From Solilutibacter tolerans (GTDB taxonomy: Bacteria; Pseudomonadota; Gammaproteobacteria; Xanthomonadales; Xanthomonadaceae), in assembly GCF_900155935.1 (NCBI RefSeq), contig NZ_FTLW01000003.1, forward strand, positions 326,001-390,000: a stretch of 64,000 bases of DNA, in the 5' to 3' direction. The first letter of the stretch is position 1; every line of letters starts with the position of its first letter. Below are positions 41,494-50,322 of the stretch, in pieces. Below the pieces are notes generated by a model. That model saw only the letters and a list, made by a program, of their open reading frames with translations, was not told the DNA's origin and ran no database searches. Both the position numbers and the translations under genes were made by a program.

Positions 41494-41877
41494 TTACGGC
41501 AGGACGAGGATCGCGTCGACCTCGAACATCACGCCCTTGGGCAGTCCCGACACTTCGATGGTGGAACGCGCCGGATACGGGGAAGCGAAGTACTCGCTCA
41601 TCACCGCGTTGACGGCGGCGAACTGCGACAAATCGGTGAGGTACAGGCCCAGGCGCTGCACATCATCCAGCGCGCCGCCCGCGGTTTCACACACAGCTTT
41701 CAGATTGTCGAAGGCACGACGCGCCTGCGCTTCGATGTCGCCGGCGACGACTTCGCCCGTCGCCGGGTCCAGCGGAATCTGCCCGGACAGGAATACGGTC
41801 TGCCCGGCGCGCACCGCCTGCGAATACGGGCCGATGGCGGCGGGGGCGCGGTCGGTCTGGATGGGCTGGCGCGGCAT
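41494..41877 (-). CDS. RidA family imine deaminase
   Basis: A 127-residue protein of the RidA/YjgF family, trimeric enzymes that hydrolyse reactive enamine and imine intermediates such as 2-aminoacrylate. The signature GPYSQAVRAG lies at residues about 16-25, SGQIPLDPATG follows, and the C-terminal ARSTIEVSGLPKGVMFEVDAI (shown in part: RSTIEVSGLPKG) contains the conserved catalytic arginine and glutamate. The start at 41877 is preceded by GGAG; nine upstream codons are rejected. Between spoT and recG, as in relatives. Confidence 0.94.
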   Translation of the reverse strand: MPRQPIQTDRAPAAIGPYSQAVRAGQTVFLSGQIPLDPATGEVVAGDIEAQARRAFDNLKAVCETAGGALDDVQRLGLYLTDLSQFAAVNAVMSEYFASPYPARSTIEVSGLPKGVMFEVDAILVLP

Positions 41878-41916
41878 CGGGCATCTCCTAGTGTGATGCC
41901 CCATTCTACGGTGCGA

Positions 41917-44112
41917 TCAGAGCCGCTCCACACCATGCACCACCGCAAGGCGGCGGACACGGCGAATCACTTCGTCCAGATGCCCGGTGTCGTGCACTTC
42001 GATGCCAAAACGAATCACAGACACGCTGCCATCGCGCTCCAGATAGTCGACGCTGTCGATGTTGGATTCGGCCTGCGCGATCGCCGCAGCGACTTGGGCC
42101 AAGACGCCGGGCCGGTTGTCGACCTCCACCCTCAAGCTGGTGGCGTAGTCGCCGGACACGTCCGAATCCCAGCCTACATCGACCCAACGTTCGGGCGCGC
42201 GGCGGTAGTCGGCCAGGTTCGGGCAGTTCATGCGGTGCACAACCACACCCTTGCCCGTGGTGTGGAAGCCCATGATGTCGTCGCCCGGGATCGGCTGGCA
42301 GCACTGCGCAAAACTGATCACGCCACGCTCGGCGCCGGTGATCAGGATGCGGTCCTTGCCCAGCGCGGCGAGCGCTTCGTGCGGCTGTCCGCGCATCGCG
42401 GACGCCTCGCCCTCATCACCACCGGCCAACGCCTGTGCCACCAGGAGCGGCATGCGATTGCCCAGCGCAATATCGGCCAGCAAGGCTTCAAGGCGCGGGT
42501 AACGTTGTTCGGCCAGGTATTTGTCGAGGCGACCCTTGGGCAGTTTTTCGATGCTGGCTTCGTGCGCCTCCAAGGCGGACTCGAGCATGCGCAGGCCGAG
42601 CTGCACGGCATCCTCGTGACCGATTTGCTTGAGCTGCTGGCGAATCGCCGTGCGCGCCTTGCCCGACACGACAAACTCCAGCCATTGCGGCTTCGGGCTG
42701 GAGGTCTTCGCAGTGACGATCTCAACCGTCTGCCCGCTCGCCAACTTGCTGCGCAGCGGCACCAACTTGCCATCGACGCGCGCGGTGACCGCGTGATTGC
42801 CCACATCGGTATGCACCGCGTAGGCAAAATCGAGCGCGGTCGCATTGCGCGGCAGCGACAGGATGCGGCCCTTCGGGGTGAACAGGTAGACCTCGTCCGG
42901 GTAGAGATCGACCTTGACGTTCTCAAGAAATTCCATCGACGAGCCGGTGCCGCCGTGGCTATCCATCAAGTCCGCCAGCCAGCTGCTGGCACGACTGAGC
43001 GGGCTGTTGCCACCTGCGCCACCCTGCTTGTAGCTCCAGTGCGCCGCGATCCCGCGCTCGGCGATCAAGTCCATTTCCTCGGTACGGATTTGTACCTCGA
43101 TCGGCGCGCCGTACGGGCCAAACAAGACCGTGTGCAGTGATTGGTATCCATTGGCCTTGGGGATGGCGATGAAGTCGCGGAAGCGCCCATCCAGCGGCTT
43201 GTACGCCGAATGCACGATACCAAGGGCGTGGTAACAATCCGCCACCGTTTCCACGATCACGCGGAAGCCGAACACATCCAGCACCTGCTCCAGCGATTTG
43301 TGTTCTTCCAGCATCTTGCGATAGATGCTCCAGGGCGACTTCACCCGCCCAATCAATCGATGTTTCAAGCCCTCTTTGGCAAGCTGCTGGGCCAAGCGCG
43401 CTTCGATCCCGATCATCGCCTCGCGGCGAACCAGCGGCTGCTCGCGAATGCGTTTGTCAAGCGCTGCATAACGCCACGGATGCAGTGCGGCAAAAGCCAA
43501 ATCTTGCAGCTCCGCCTTGACCAGGTTCATGCCGAGGCGCTGCGCGATGGGCGCGTAGATCTCCAGCGTCTCACGCGCGATGCGTCGACGTGACTCCGCG
43601 CTTTGCGCGCCTAGCGTGCGCATGTTGTGCAGGCGATCCGCCAGCTTGATCAGAATGACCCGCAGGTCACGCGACATCGCCAAAAGCATCTTGCGGAAAG
43701 ATTCCGCCGCTGCCTCCTGACGATCACGAAACTTCAGCTTGTCCAGCTTGGTGACGCCCTCGACCAAGTCGGCCACCGTCTGCCCGAAATCGGCAGCGAT
43801 CTCTTCGGCGGTGAGCGGCGTGTCCTCAACGGTGTCATGCAGGATCGCCGCGGCCAGCGTCTTGAAATCCATGCCTTGTTCGGCCAACACCTGCGCGACC
43901 GCGACCGGGTGGGTGATGTAGGGCTCGCCGGATTTGCGCATCTGGCCCGCATGCGCGGCCGCGCCCACCTGCCACGCATGAATCAGCTGGGCCAGCTCTT
44001 CCTGAGTCAGATAGCTCGCCGCTGCCAGCAAGGCATCGACATAATCGGGCAGCGGCGCGTTAGTCGGCGCGCCGAGGCCATGACCGGCAAGGGCGGGGTC
44101 TGAAGCAGGCAT
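41917..44112 (-). CDS. spoT: bifunctional (p)ppGpp synthetase/hydrolase SpoT
   Basis: Makes and degrades the stringent-response alarmone ppGpp. The 731 residues begin with an HD hydrolase domain (AAILHDTVEDTPL), followed by the synthetase domain (KSPWSIYRKM, IPKANGYQSLHT, EVQIRTEEMDLIAERG), a TGS domain (VYLFTPKGRILSLPRNATALDF region) and a C-terminal ACT domain. An intact HD motif marks it as SpoT rather than RelA. It lies downstream of gmk-rpoZ; the terminator hairpin at 44176-44199 stands between rpoZ and spoT. Confidence 0.97.
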   Translation of the reverse strand: MPASDPALAGHGLGAPTNAPLPDYVDALLAAASYLTQEELAQLIHAWQVGAAAHAGQMRKSGEPYITHPVAVAQVLAEQGMDFKTLAAAILHDTVEDTPLTAEEIAADFGQTVADLVEGVTKLDKLKFRDRQEAAAESFRKMLLAMSRDLRVILIKLADRLHNMRTLGAQSAESRRRIARETLEIYAPIAQRLGMNLVKAELQDLAFAALHPWRYAALDKRIREQPLVRREAMIGIEARLAQQLAKEGLKHRLIGRVKSPWSIYRKMLEEHKSLEQVLDVFGFRVIVETVADCYHALGIVHSAYKPLDGRFRDFIAIPKANGYQSLHTVLFGPYGAPIEVQIRTEEMDLIAERGIAAHWSYKQGGAGGNSPLSRASSWLADLMDSHGGTGSSMEFLENVKVDLYPDEVYLFTPKGRILSLPRNATALDFAYAVHTDVGNHAVTARVDGKLVPLRSKLASGQTVEIVTAKTSSPKPQWLEFVVSGKARTAIRQQLKQIGHEDAVQLGLRMLESALEAHEASIEKLPKGRLDKYLAEQRYPRLEALLADIALGNRMPLLVAQALAGGDEGEASAMRGQPHEALAALGKDRILITGAERGVISFAQCCQPIPGDDIMGFHTTGKGVVVHRMNCPNLADYRRAPERWVDVGWDSDVSGDYATSLRVEVDNRPGVLAQVAAAIAQAESNIDSVDYLERDGSVSVIRFGIEVHDTGHLDEVIRRVRRLAVVHGVERL

Positions 44113-44175
44113 GGGTTGAGCCTAAGCGCTGGCGCGCGTACTGGGAAGAGGGCGAAGGCGCTCACCGGGCAAACA

Positions 44176-44199
44176 AAAACCCCGCCGAGGCGGGGTTTT
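44176..44199 (-). terminator. rho-independent terminator after rpoZ
   Basis: AAAACCCCGC and GCGGGGTTTT form a perfect 10-bp stem with loop CGAG, 24 bases after the rpoZ stop. It is symmetric, with T-runs on both strands. Transcription of spoT beyond it would need read-through or its own promoter. Confidence 0.85.
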
Positions 44200-44223
44200 G
44201 AGTGGGTCGATGTCGACTCAGGA

Positions 44224-44523
44224 TCAGTCGTCGCCCTTCATGTCGTCGTCGGCGGCGACCATTTCGGCGGCAGCCCACTCCAGCGCCTCGCGCTCCTTGC
44301 GTTCCTTCTCGGCCTTTTCGACGGCATCGATATAGGGCTCGTCGATGACGCGACCGGCGATTTCGCGCAGGGCCAGCACGGTCGGCTTGTCGTCGTGCTC
44401 GCTGTTGTCGAGACGCGGCTCGACACCCTTGGCCAGCTGGCGAGCACGCTTGGCGGCCATCATGACCAGTTCGAAGCGGTTATCGACCACTTCCAGGCAA
44501 TCTTGTACGGTGATGCGAGCCAT
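44224..44523 (-). CDS. rpoZ: RNA polymerase omega subunit
   Basis: The 99-residue omega subunit, which helps fold beta prime and forms part of a ppGpp site on RNA polymerase in gammaproteobacteria. The N-terminus [20 protein letters not shown] is diagnostic, and the acidic C-terminal tail ([11 protein letters not shown]) is usual in this group. The longer open frame is ignored because MARITV is the conserved start. It is placed between gmk and spoT, the classical order. Confidence 0.97.
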   Translation of the reverse strand: MARITVQDCLEVVDNRFELVMMAAKRARQLAKGVEPRLDNSEHDDKPTVLALREIAGRVIDEPYIDAVEKAEKERKEREALEWAAAEMVAADDDMKGDD

Positions 44524-44628
44524 GTATCTGTCTCCACGGCCAAAGCCGCGCGGGGTGAATTCGGAACCGGACATGATACGAGCCCGAGCCTGAAAAAGCA
44601 AGCGCACAAGCACCATTTTCCTTTGTGC

Positions 44629-45276
44629 TCAGGGACTTGCGTCGCCCTTGGCGGCCTCGTCCGTCAACAAGGTAGTCAGCAGCTTGGAATACCTGGCCAC
44701 TTGGCGGTCACGACGCAGGCGGCTGGCGGTAAAAATCGCGCACATCTCATCCACCGCCTCATCGAAATCATCATTGACGATCAGGTAGTCGTATTCGCCG
44801 AAGTGGCTCATTTCGTCCCGCGCAGCACCCAAGCGCCGGGCAATCGTTTCCTCACTATCCTGCGCGCGCTTGTGCATGCGCTCATCCAGTGCGCCGCGCG
44901 AGGGCGGCAGGATGAAGATGCTGATCGCATCGCGCACCTGCTCGCGCACCTGGCGGGCACCCTGCCAGTCGATCTCAAGCAACACGTCGCGTCCGGCGGC
45001 CAGCATCGGCTCCACCGATTGGCGGGCGGTGCCCTTCCAGTCGCCGTGGACCAGCGCGTGCTCGAAGAAATCCCCCGCGGCGATCATCCGCTGGAACTCC
45101 GCCTCATCGACAAAATGGTAGTGCTCGGCATGGCGCTCGCCCGGCCGCGGGCTTCGCGAGGTGAACGAGATCGACAGACTGATCTTCGGGTCCTGCGCCA
45201 GCACCTGGTTGACGATGCTGGACTTGCCGGCGCCCGAGGGGGCGGAAACGATGTAGAGGGTGCCGCGCATGGGCAT
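44629..45276 (-). CDS. gmk: guanylate kinase
   Basis: Phosphorylates GMP to GDP with ATP. The 215 residues have the P-loop APSGAGKSS near the N-terminus, the GMP-binding region SFTSRSPRPGE and the lid/LID arginines in FILPPSRGALDERMHKRAQD (split: ILPPSRGALDERM). Length is slightly above the E. coli enzyme because of the C-terminal tail. An ATG two codons in (45270) is an alternative start. It leads the gmk-rpoZ pair. Confidence 0.97.
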   Translation of the reverse strand: MPMRGTLYIVSAPSGAGKSSIVNQVLAQDPKISLSISFTSRSPRPGERHAEHYHFVDEAEFQRMIAAGDFFEHALVHGDWKGTARQSVEPMLAAGRDVLLEIDWQGARQVREQVRDAISIFILPPSRGALDERMHKRAQDSEETIARRLGAARDEMSHFGEYDYLIVNDDFDEAVDEMCAIFTASRLRRDRQVARYSKLLTTLLTDEAAKGDASP

Positions 45277-45434
45277 TCCAAGGCTTCTAAAGGAGGGATG
45301 CTAAACGAATCCGCTCGCAGGCCCTACCCGGGCAAAAGACCCCGCAGACCACATCGGGCGCAAACCATTGATTCACAAGACGCCGGCGGCGGTAGCCACG
45401 CTGCGCCCAGCTTAAATCCACCCGAGCATCCCGC

Positions 45435-46835
45435 TTATTCCCCGCTCCCCGCCCACCGCGCGAAGAAGGCCGACAGATCACGCCCGCTGCTGCGCTCCAT
45501 CGCGGCGCGCAGGTCGGATGTCACCACCGACTGCCCCTGGTTTGCCTGCGTATACGCGCGAATCCCGCCCCAGAATGCCTCCTCGCCCAGCTCCTCGCGC
45601 AGCTGGGCGATGGCATAGGCCCCTTTGACATAGACCACCGCACGATCATCGGCCGTCGGCGCGACCCATCGCGCATAAACCAGCGGCCGGTCCTTGCCCT
45701 CCGCACGCAGGCGCTCCACCCGCTGCTTCCAACCCGCCACGCGCTCCCGATATACCGCATCGCCATGTCGATGCTGCAGATAGGCCGCCGTCATGAACGT
45801 GACCAGCCCTTCGTTGAGCCAGAAATGGCCCCAGTCGAGACAGGTAACGCCAACACCCCACCATTGGTGCGCCACTTCATGCGCTATCAAGCCCACATCA
45901 TGGCTGCCATCCAGCACACCTTGGCCATAGGCCTCGGACAGCACGGCCAGGCCCGCCATTTCTTGCCCGATGGTCTTGGCCACCAAGGCCTGGCTGTAGC
46001 GGCCGCGATAGGGAATGCCCGTCTTCTCACCGAAAAACCGCAGCATGTCGGGGGTTTCGGCAAACACACGGCGCAACTGCCGCTCATCCAGCGCCCCGGA
46101 GAGATAGCGCAGGCTCAACCCGCCATCATGCAGCGCCACTTCGCGATACCGCCCGGCGGCGAACCCGTACGTGAAGCTCGGCACGGACTCACGCAGACGC
46201 CAATGATGAAGGCGGCGACCATCGCGCTGCTTGCGTGCTGAGATCTCGCTGCCATTGCCGATCATTCGCGCATCAATGGGCAGCAGCACGCGCAAGTCGA
46301 GCGAGGCGCGTTCGTCCGGCGCATCAATGCACGGCATCCACTGGCTGGTGGAGAAGATGGTGTAGATCTCTCCACGCTGCGGATGGAACTCCATCCCGAA
46401 TTTCGGCGCGCCGTGGTAATCCACCTCGATGCGCAGCCGTTTCCCGCGCGGGTGCTTTCGCGCAAGCGTTACTTGCAAGCGTCTGTCGGCGACTTCAAAC
46501 GGCAAGGACTGTCCGTCGGCACGCACGGCATCGATCGTCAATGCACCCACATCAAAATCCAGGCGAGTCGCCCCGGCAGCGACCAGATCCAACTGGATCA
46601 CTACCTGGCCGCGCAAGGTGCCGGCGTCCACATCAGGATCGAGATGGACGCTGTAATGCTGCACATCAAAGGAGCGAAGCGGCGCAACATCGCCCTGCGG
46701 GCTCTTCTCCTTGGCAGGCGTCGCCCAAACGCCGATCGGCATCAAGCCGAGGCAGGCAAGGATCATCAACATGGCCCGGATGCGCATCGACCAAGTATGC
46801 CGTGCGGAAGTGTTCCGTCCGAATCGATGTCGCAT
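45435..46835 (-). CDS. exported M1-family (aminopeptidase N-like) metallopeptidase
   Basis: A 466-residue exported protein. After a 17-residue basic lead, residues 18-38 form a signal sequence (MRIRAMLMILACLGLMPIGVW region). The beta-rich N-domain is followed by a gluzincin catalytic domain with HEVAHQWWG and the downstream glutamate in WLNEGLVTF. The usual aminopeptidase GxMEN motif reads GQEMAGLAVL, so the exopeptidase anchor for the free amino terminus is altered. It is much shorter than PepN and lacks the C-terminal helical domain. The ATG at 46835 is preferred because GAGG precedes it; 46787 is the alternative. Substrate unknown. Confidence 0.85.
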   Translation of the reverse strand: MRHRFGRNTSARHTWSMRIRAMLMILACLGLMPIGVWATPAKEKSPQGDVAPLRSFDVQHYSVHLDPDVDAGTLRGQVVIQLDLVAAGATRLDFDVGALTIDAVRADGQSLPFEVADRRLQVTLARKHPRGKRLRIEVDYHGAPKFGMEFHPQRGEIYTIFSTSQWMPCIDAPDERASLDLRVLLPIDARMIGNGSEISARKQRDGRRLHHWRLRESVPSFTYGFAAGRYREVALHDGGLSLRYLSGALDERQLRRVFAETPDMLRFFGEKTGIPYRGRYSQALVAKTIGQEMAGLAVLSEAYGQGVLDGSHDVGLIAHEVAHQWWGVGVTCLDWGHFWLNEGLVTFMTAAYLQHRHGDAVYRERVAGWKQRVERLRAEGKDRPLVYARWVAPTADDRAVVYVKGAYAIAQLREELGEEAFWGGIRAYTQANQGQSVVTSDLRAAMERSSGRDLSAFFARWAGSGE

Positions 46836-46864
46836 GAAACCTCGCTTTGCCGGCACCCGGGGCG

Positions 46865-47728
46865 TTACTCGATGTTCTGAACCTGCTCGCGGATCTGGTC
46901 GATCAGCACCTTCAACTCCACCGCCGCATTGCTGGTGCGTGCATCGACCGACTTGGAGCCGAGCGTGTTCGCCTCACGATTGAATTCCTGCAAAAGAAAG
47001 TCCATGCGGCGGCCCACCGGCTCGCGCTGCTTCAACACACGACGGGCTTCAGCGACGTGGCTGTTCAGGCGGTCGAGCTCCTCATCCACATCGAGCTTCT
47101 GCAACCACAGCACCAGCTCTTGTTCGAGGCGTCCCGCATCCAAATTGCCGGCCACTTCACTCATGCGCGCGGTGAGCTTGGCGCGCTGGCCTTCGCGGAT
47201 CGTGGGCACCAGCGTACGTACTTCATCGGCAATCTTCGCCACGCCATCTACGCGCTCGCTGATCGCTTCGCTCAACTTGCTGCCTTCTCGCTCGCGGGCG
47301 GCGATGAAATCGTCCAAGGCGACATCCAACAAGGCCAGGGCTTGCGCCTGAAAAGCATCGGTGTCGATGTCGCGTGCCTGCAACACACCGGGCAATTGCA
47401 GCAATGTGCCAAGGTCAACGCGCAACGCCGGCAAGGCCGCGTCCAAATCCTGCGCGATGGCCGACAGTCGCTCGACATAACCGGTGTTGAGCTGCAGGGC
47501 ATCACCGCCTTGCTGGCCGGACAGGCGCATCAACACCTCGATCTTGCCGCGAGAGGCGCGCGCTGCGATGCGTTCGCGAAATTGCGGCTCCAGTGCGCGC
47601 AGTTCCTCCGGCAGACGGAAACCGATCTCCAGGAAACGATGGTTCACCGCGCGCAATTCGCAGGTCAAACGCCCCGCCTCGGTCTGGCCTTCGGCGCTGG
47701 CGAAGGCGGTCATGCTGCGGATGGACAT
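46865..47728 (-). CDS. yicC: YicC family endoribonuclease-like protein
   Basis: A 287-residue protein with the family opening MSIRSMTAFASAEGQ and the C-terminal signature RMDFLLQEFNREANTLGSK. YicC proteins have been reported as RNases and genetically linked to small-RNA decay. It is divergent from rph with 64 bases between, the conserved arrangement in proteobacteria. The open frame upstream of 47728 runs antisense into rph and is discarded. Confidence 0.94.
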   Translation of the reverse strand: MSIRSMTAFASAEGQTEAGRLTCELRAVNHRFLEIGFRLPEELRALEPQFRERIAARASRGKIEVLMRLSGQQGGDALQLNTGYVERLSAIAQDLDAALPALRVDLGTLLQLPGVLQARDIDTDAFQAQALALLDVALDDFIAAREREGSKLSEAISERVDGVAKIADEVRTLVPTIREGQRAKLTARMSEVAGNLDAGRLEQELVLWLQKLDVDEELDRLNSHVAEARRVLKQREPVGRRMDFLLQEFNREANTLGSKSVDARTSNAAVELKVLIDQIREQVQNIE

Positions 47729-47792
47729 ACGGTCACCAAGGCTTGGGGAATGGTGAATGGTAAACTCGCCCGCCGTTTTCCGAGGAATCGCG

Positions 47793-48521
47793 ATGGAGCG
47801 TCCCAGCGGCCGCCAACCGGACCAAATGCGTGAAGTGAGCTTCGTGCGCGGCTTCACCCGCCACGCGGAAGGCTCCGTCCTGGTGTCGTTTGGCGATACC
47901 CGCGTCCTGTGCACCGCCAGCATCGAGAACAAGGTGCCCGGCTTTCTGCGTGGCAAAGGCGAAGGTTGGGTGACGGCGGAATACGGCATGTTGCCGCGCT
48001 CGACCAACACCCGGAATGATCGCGAGGCCGCACGCGGCAAGCAGGGCGGGCGCACGCTGGAGATCCAGCGATTGATCGGCCGCAGCCTGCGCGCCTGCGT
48101 GGATCGCGGCGCGCTGGGCGAGCGCACCATCACCCTGGACTGCGACGTGTTGCAGGCCGATGGCGGCACCCGTACCGCGGCCATCACCGGCGCCTATGTC
48201 GCGCTGGCAGATGCGGTTAACAAGCTGATCGCCAAGGGTGAGCTGAAGAAGAATCCACTGCACGGCGCGATCGCCGCAATCTCGGTCGGCATCTATCGCG
48301 GCGTGCCGGTACTGGATCTGGATTACGCCGAAGACAGCGACTGCGACACCGACATGAACCTCGTCATGAACGACGGCGGCGGTTTCATCGAGCTGCAGGG
48401 CACCGCCGAGGGCCATGCCTTCCGCCGCGATGAACTCGACGCCCTGCTCTCGCTGGGCGAGGCCGGTTGCACGCAGTTGTTCGAAGCGCAGCGACAGGCG
48501 CTGGCGAACGACGCGGCATGA
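47793..48521 (+). CDS. rph: ribonuclease PH
   Basis: Phosphorolytic 3'-to-5' exoribonuclease that trims tRNA 3' ends. The 242 residues begin [15 protein letters not shown] and contain the phosphate-binding segment [17 protein letters not shown] and the catalytic [16 protein letters not shown]. The 12 codons between 47757 and 47793 are excluded because MERPSGR is the family start. It overlaps rdgB by four bases, the usual rph-rdgB-hemW order. Unlike in E. coli K-12, no frameshift is present. Confidence 0.96.
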   Translation: MERPSGRQPDQMREVSFVRGFTRHAEGSVLVSFGDTRVLCTASIENKVPGFLRGKGEGWVTAEYGMLPRSTNTRNDREAARGKQGGRTLEIQRLIGRSLRACVDRGALGERTITLDCDVLQADGGTRTAAITGAYVALADAVNKLIAKGELKKNPLHGAIAAISVGIYRGVPVLDLDYAEDSDCDTDMNLVMNDGGGFIELQGTAEGHAFRRDELDALLSLGEAGCTQLFEAQRQALANDAA

Positions 48522-49108
48522 ACAGACTGGTCCTCGCCAGCGGCAACCCCGGCAAGCTGGCTGAGTTCAGCGCACTGCTGGCCGATGTTGGCTTCGAGGT
48601 GCGTCCGCAATCGGAATTTAGCGTGGAGGATGCGGAGGAAACCGGCCTCACCTTCATCGAAAACGCCATCCTGAAAGCACGTCACGCATCACAGGCGACG
48701 GGTCTGCCCGCGCTGGCGGATGATTCCGGCTTGGTGGTCGATGCGCTCGGCGGCGCGCCCGGCTTGTACTCCGCGCGTTACGCGGGCGAGCACGGCAATC
48801 ATTCGGCCAACATCGACAAACTGCTGCACGAATTGCGCGATGTCCCCGATGAGCGCCGCTCCGCGCGCTTCGTCTGCGTGCTGGCTTTGCTCCGCCATGC
48901 CGAGGATCCGCAACCGTTGATCTCACAAGGCCTGTGGGAAGGCCGCATCCTGCACGCACGCCAGGGCGATGGCGGCTTCGGCTACGACCCGGTGTTCTTC
49001 TCGCCGACCGATCACATGAGCGCCGCCGAATTACCTTCGGACGTGAAGAACCTGGTCAGCCACCGCGGGCGGGCGCTCGCGATGCTGCGGGCCGCGCTGG
49101 CCGGCTGA
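48518..49108 (+). CDS. rdgB: XTP/dITP pyrophosphatase (HAM1 family)
   Basis: Removes non-canonical purine nucleotides (dITP, XTP, dUTP-like) from the pool before they enter DNA or RNA. The 196 residues start [17 protein letters not shown] and contain [32 protein letters not shown] and GFGYDPVFF, all family signatures. Its ATG overlaps the rph stop (ATGA), and hemW follows after 12 bases. Confidence 0.96.
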   Translation: MNRLVLASGNPGKLAEFSALLADVGFEVRPQSEFSVEDAEETGLTFIENAILKARHASQATGLPALADDSGLVVDALGGAPGLYSARYAGEHGNHSANIDKLLHELRDVPDERRSARFVCVLALLRHAEDPQPLISQGLWEGRILHARQGDGGFGYDPVFFSPTDHMSAAELPSDVKNLVSHRGRALAMLRAALAG

Positions 49109-49120
49109 TTCACAGCAACC

Positions 49121-50278
49121 ATGCTGACCCCGCCACCCCTGTCGCTCTACGTGCACTTGCCGTGGTGCGTGCGCAAATGCCCGTACTGCGACTTCAACTC
49201 GCACGAAGGCAAGGGCGCGCTGCCGTTCGATGACTACATCGATGCGTTGATTCTCGACCTGGAACACGATCTGCCGCTGGTCTGGGGCCGCACCGTGCAT
49301 TCGGTGTTCTTTGGCGGCGGCACACCCAGCCTCTTCGCGCCCAAACACATCGAGCGTTTCCTGCAGGCGGCCAGCGCGCGGTTGCGCATCGCGCCGGGCG
49401 CGGAAATCACACTCGAGACCAACCCGGGCACGGTCGAGCATGGCCCGTTCGCGGGCTATCGCCGGGCCGGTATCAATCGCCTCTCTTTCGGCGTGCAGAG
49501 TTTCGATGATGGTTGCCTGGCCCGGCTGGGCCGCATCCACACTAGCGGCGACGCCGAGCGCGCGGTGAAGGCCGCGCAGGATGCGGGCTTCGACAACCTC
49601 AACCTCGACCTGATGTACGCGCTGCCCCAGCAGACCTTGGCGATGGCTGAGGCCGATGTCGAACGCGCCATCGCCTTGGCGCCGACGCACCTCAGTCATT
49701 ATCAATTGACGCTCGAACCCAACACCCTGTTCGCCGCCAAACCGCCGCCGGGCATCCCCGATGACGACCTGGGCTGGGACATGCAGGAGCGCTGCCAAAC
49801 CTTGATGGCCGATGCCGGCTACGCGCAATACGAAGTCAGCGCCTACGCGAAACCCGACCGCCAGTGCGCGCACAACCTCAACTACTGGACCTTCGGTGAC
49901 TACCTCGGCATCGGCGCAGGCGCGCACGGCAAGCTGACGATCGGTAGCGAACAACGCATCCTGCGCCGCTGGAAGCACAAGCATCCGACCACCTATTTGC
50001 AGCATGCGGGCACAGCCGCAGCGATTGGCGGCGACGAAAATATTGGTCGGGACCGGCTGGGCTTCGACTTCATGTTGAATGCCTTGCGTCTGAATGCGGG
50101 CTTCACCCTCGAGCTGTTCGAGTTGCGCACAGGTCTTGTGCGAAGTGACATCGCAACCGAGCTCGATGTTGCGGTGGTGAATCGTTGGCTGGAGATCGAT
50201 GCAGATGGCAGCGTGCGTCCGACCGAATTGGGGCGACGCTTCACCAATGATGTGATCGCCCTGTTCTTGCCGGATTAA
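49121..50278 (+). CDS. hemW: radical SAM haem chaperone HemW
   Basis: A 385-residue radical SAM protein that delivers haem to respiratory enzymes. The [4Fe-4S] cysteines are Cys16, Cys20 and Cys23 in PWCVRKCPYCDF, followed by FGGGTPSLF and LNLDLMYALPQQT; the C-terminal HemN-C region is present. It was long mislabelled as oxygen-independent coproporphyrinogen oxidase, but it lacks the extra N-terminal segment of HemN. Third gene of rph-rdgB-hemW. Confidence 0.94.
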   Translation: MLTPPPLSLYVHLPWCVRKCPYCDFNSHEGKGALPFDDYIDALILDLEHDLPLVWGRTVHSVFFGGGTPSLFAPKHIERFLQAASARLRIAPGAEITLETNPGTVEHGPFAGYRRAGINRLSFGVQSFDDGCLARLGRIHTSGDAERAVKAAQDAGFDNLNLDLMYALPQQTLAMAEADVERAIALAPTHLSHYQLTLEPNTLFAAKPPPGIPDDDLGWDMQERCQTLMADAGYAQYEVSAYAKPDRQCAHNLNYWTFGDYLGIGAGAHGKLTIGSEQRILRRWKHKHPTTYLQHAGTAAAIGGDENIGRDRLGFDFMLNALRLNAGFTLELFELRTGLVRSDIATELDVAVVNRWLEIDADGSVRPTELGRRFTNDVIALFLPD

Positions 50279-50322
50279 GCCTGGGGCGTCGCCAAGCCGC
50301 TTGCCGTAGGTATGATGCGGAA

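Noticed and set aside
45290..45310. AAAGGAGGGATG on the plus strand, like a strong ribosome site with a start codon
   Set aside because: The Shine-Dalgarno sequence touches the ATG with no spacer, and the frame that follows is low-complexity shadow of the M1 peptidase gene.
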